DNA of 5,559 bases from Rhodospirillales bacterium (GTDB taxonomy: Bacteria > Pseudomonadota > Alphaproteobacteria > Rhodospirillales > JADHTD01), in assembly GCA_016776525.1 (NCBI GenBank), contig JADHTD010000198.1, positions 1-5,559 on the forward strand. The letters are read 5' to 3'. This document shows, piece after piece, positions 5,526-5,559 of the stretch. The stretch's first letter is position 1. Every line of letters starts with the position of its first letter. Position numbers and translations under genes: made by a program. The notes below the pieces were generated by a model. It saw only the letters and a program-made list of their open reading frames with translations, was not told the origin of the DNA and made no database searches.

Positions 5526-5559
5526 TTAGATCGGCATCCTGATGATTTCCTTGTAGGCC
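5526..5559 (-). CDS. fliE: Flagellar basal-body protein FliE, C-terminal end only
   Basis: The last ten codons of a minus-strand gene run into the window edge, reading AYKEIIRMPI and then TAA. FliE proteins typically end in a very similar stretch (AYQEIMRMPI-like), and fliE commonly precedes fliQ in alphaproteobacteria. FliE is the adaptor that joins the MS ring to the proximal rod and is among the first proteins exported. The call rests on ten residues plus context, so the identity is likely but most of the gene lies outside the window. Confidence 0.8.
   Translation of the reverse strand, partial: AYKEIIRMPI

Overview
The window looks like a chromosomal segment of a GC-rich alphaproteobacterium. 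The best guess is a free-swimming member of the Rhodospirillales (Rhodospirillum/Magnetospirillum-like), because it combines a CckA-type hybrid histidine kinase with a flagellar type III export gene cluster and a DUF1127 small protein. The order level is an inference from gene content and the style of the protein sequences; no search was run.

Layout, left to right. (1) 15-218, plus strand: a 67-residue DUF1127 protein. (2) 214-233: a perfect 20-bp palindrome holding the stop codons of the two convergent genes, probably a shared bidirectional terminator. (3) 229-624, minus strand: a small lipoprotein of unknown function. (4) 625-758: the AT-richer spacer between the lipoprotein start and the cckA stop. 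It contains a probable terminator hairpin, an overlapping alternative hairpin, a weak -10 candidate for the lipoprotein gene and a G9 tract at the cckA stop. (5) 759-3134, minus: CckA. (6) 3215-4303, minus: flhB. (7) 4318-4352: an RNA hairpin next to the flhB ribosome-binding site. (8) 4363-5124, minus: fliR. (9) 5131-5397, minus: fliQ. (10) 5398-5525: a 128-bp spacer with no gene I can support. (11) 5526-5559, minus: the last ten codons of fliE, cut by the window edge.

Read in the direction of transcription (right to left), the order is fliE, fliQ, fliR, flhB, cckA, then a terminator, then the lipoprotein gene. FliQ, FliR and FlhB are inner-membrane components of the flagellar export gate. 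FliE is the adaptor joining the MS ring to the rod. CckA is the top kinase/phosphatase of the CckA-ChpT-CtrA phosphorelay, which in many alphaproteobacteria controls flagellar genes and, in some, the cell cycle. Finding cckA directly behind flhB therefore links a regulator to the machine it controls; from memory this order also occurs in other alphaproteobacteria.

I found no mobile element, CRISPR array, RNA gene or defence-type cassette, and no convincing undescribed system. The most useful observations are a CckA without membrane anchors whose N-terminus is fixed by an upstream in-frame stop, the symmetric palindrome over two convergent stop codons, the mutually exclusive hairpins after cckA, and the hairpin touching the flhB Shine-Dalgarno sequence.
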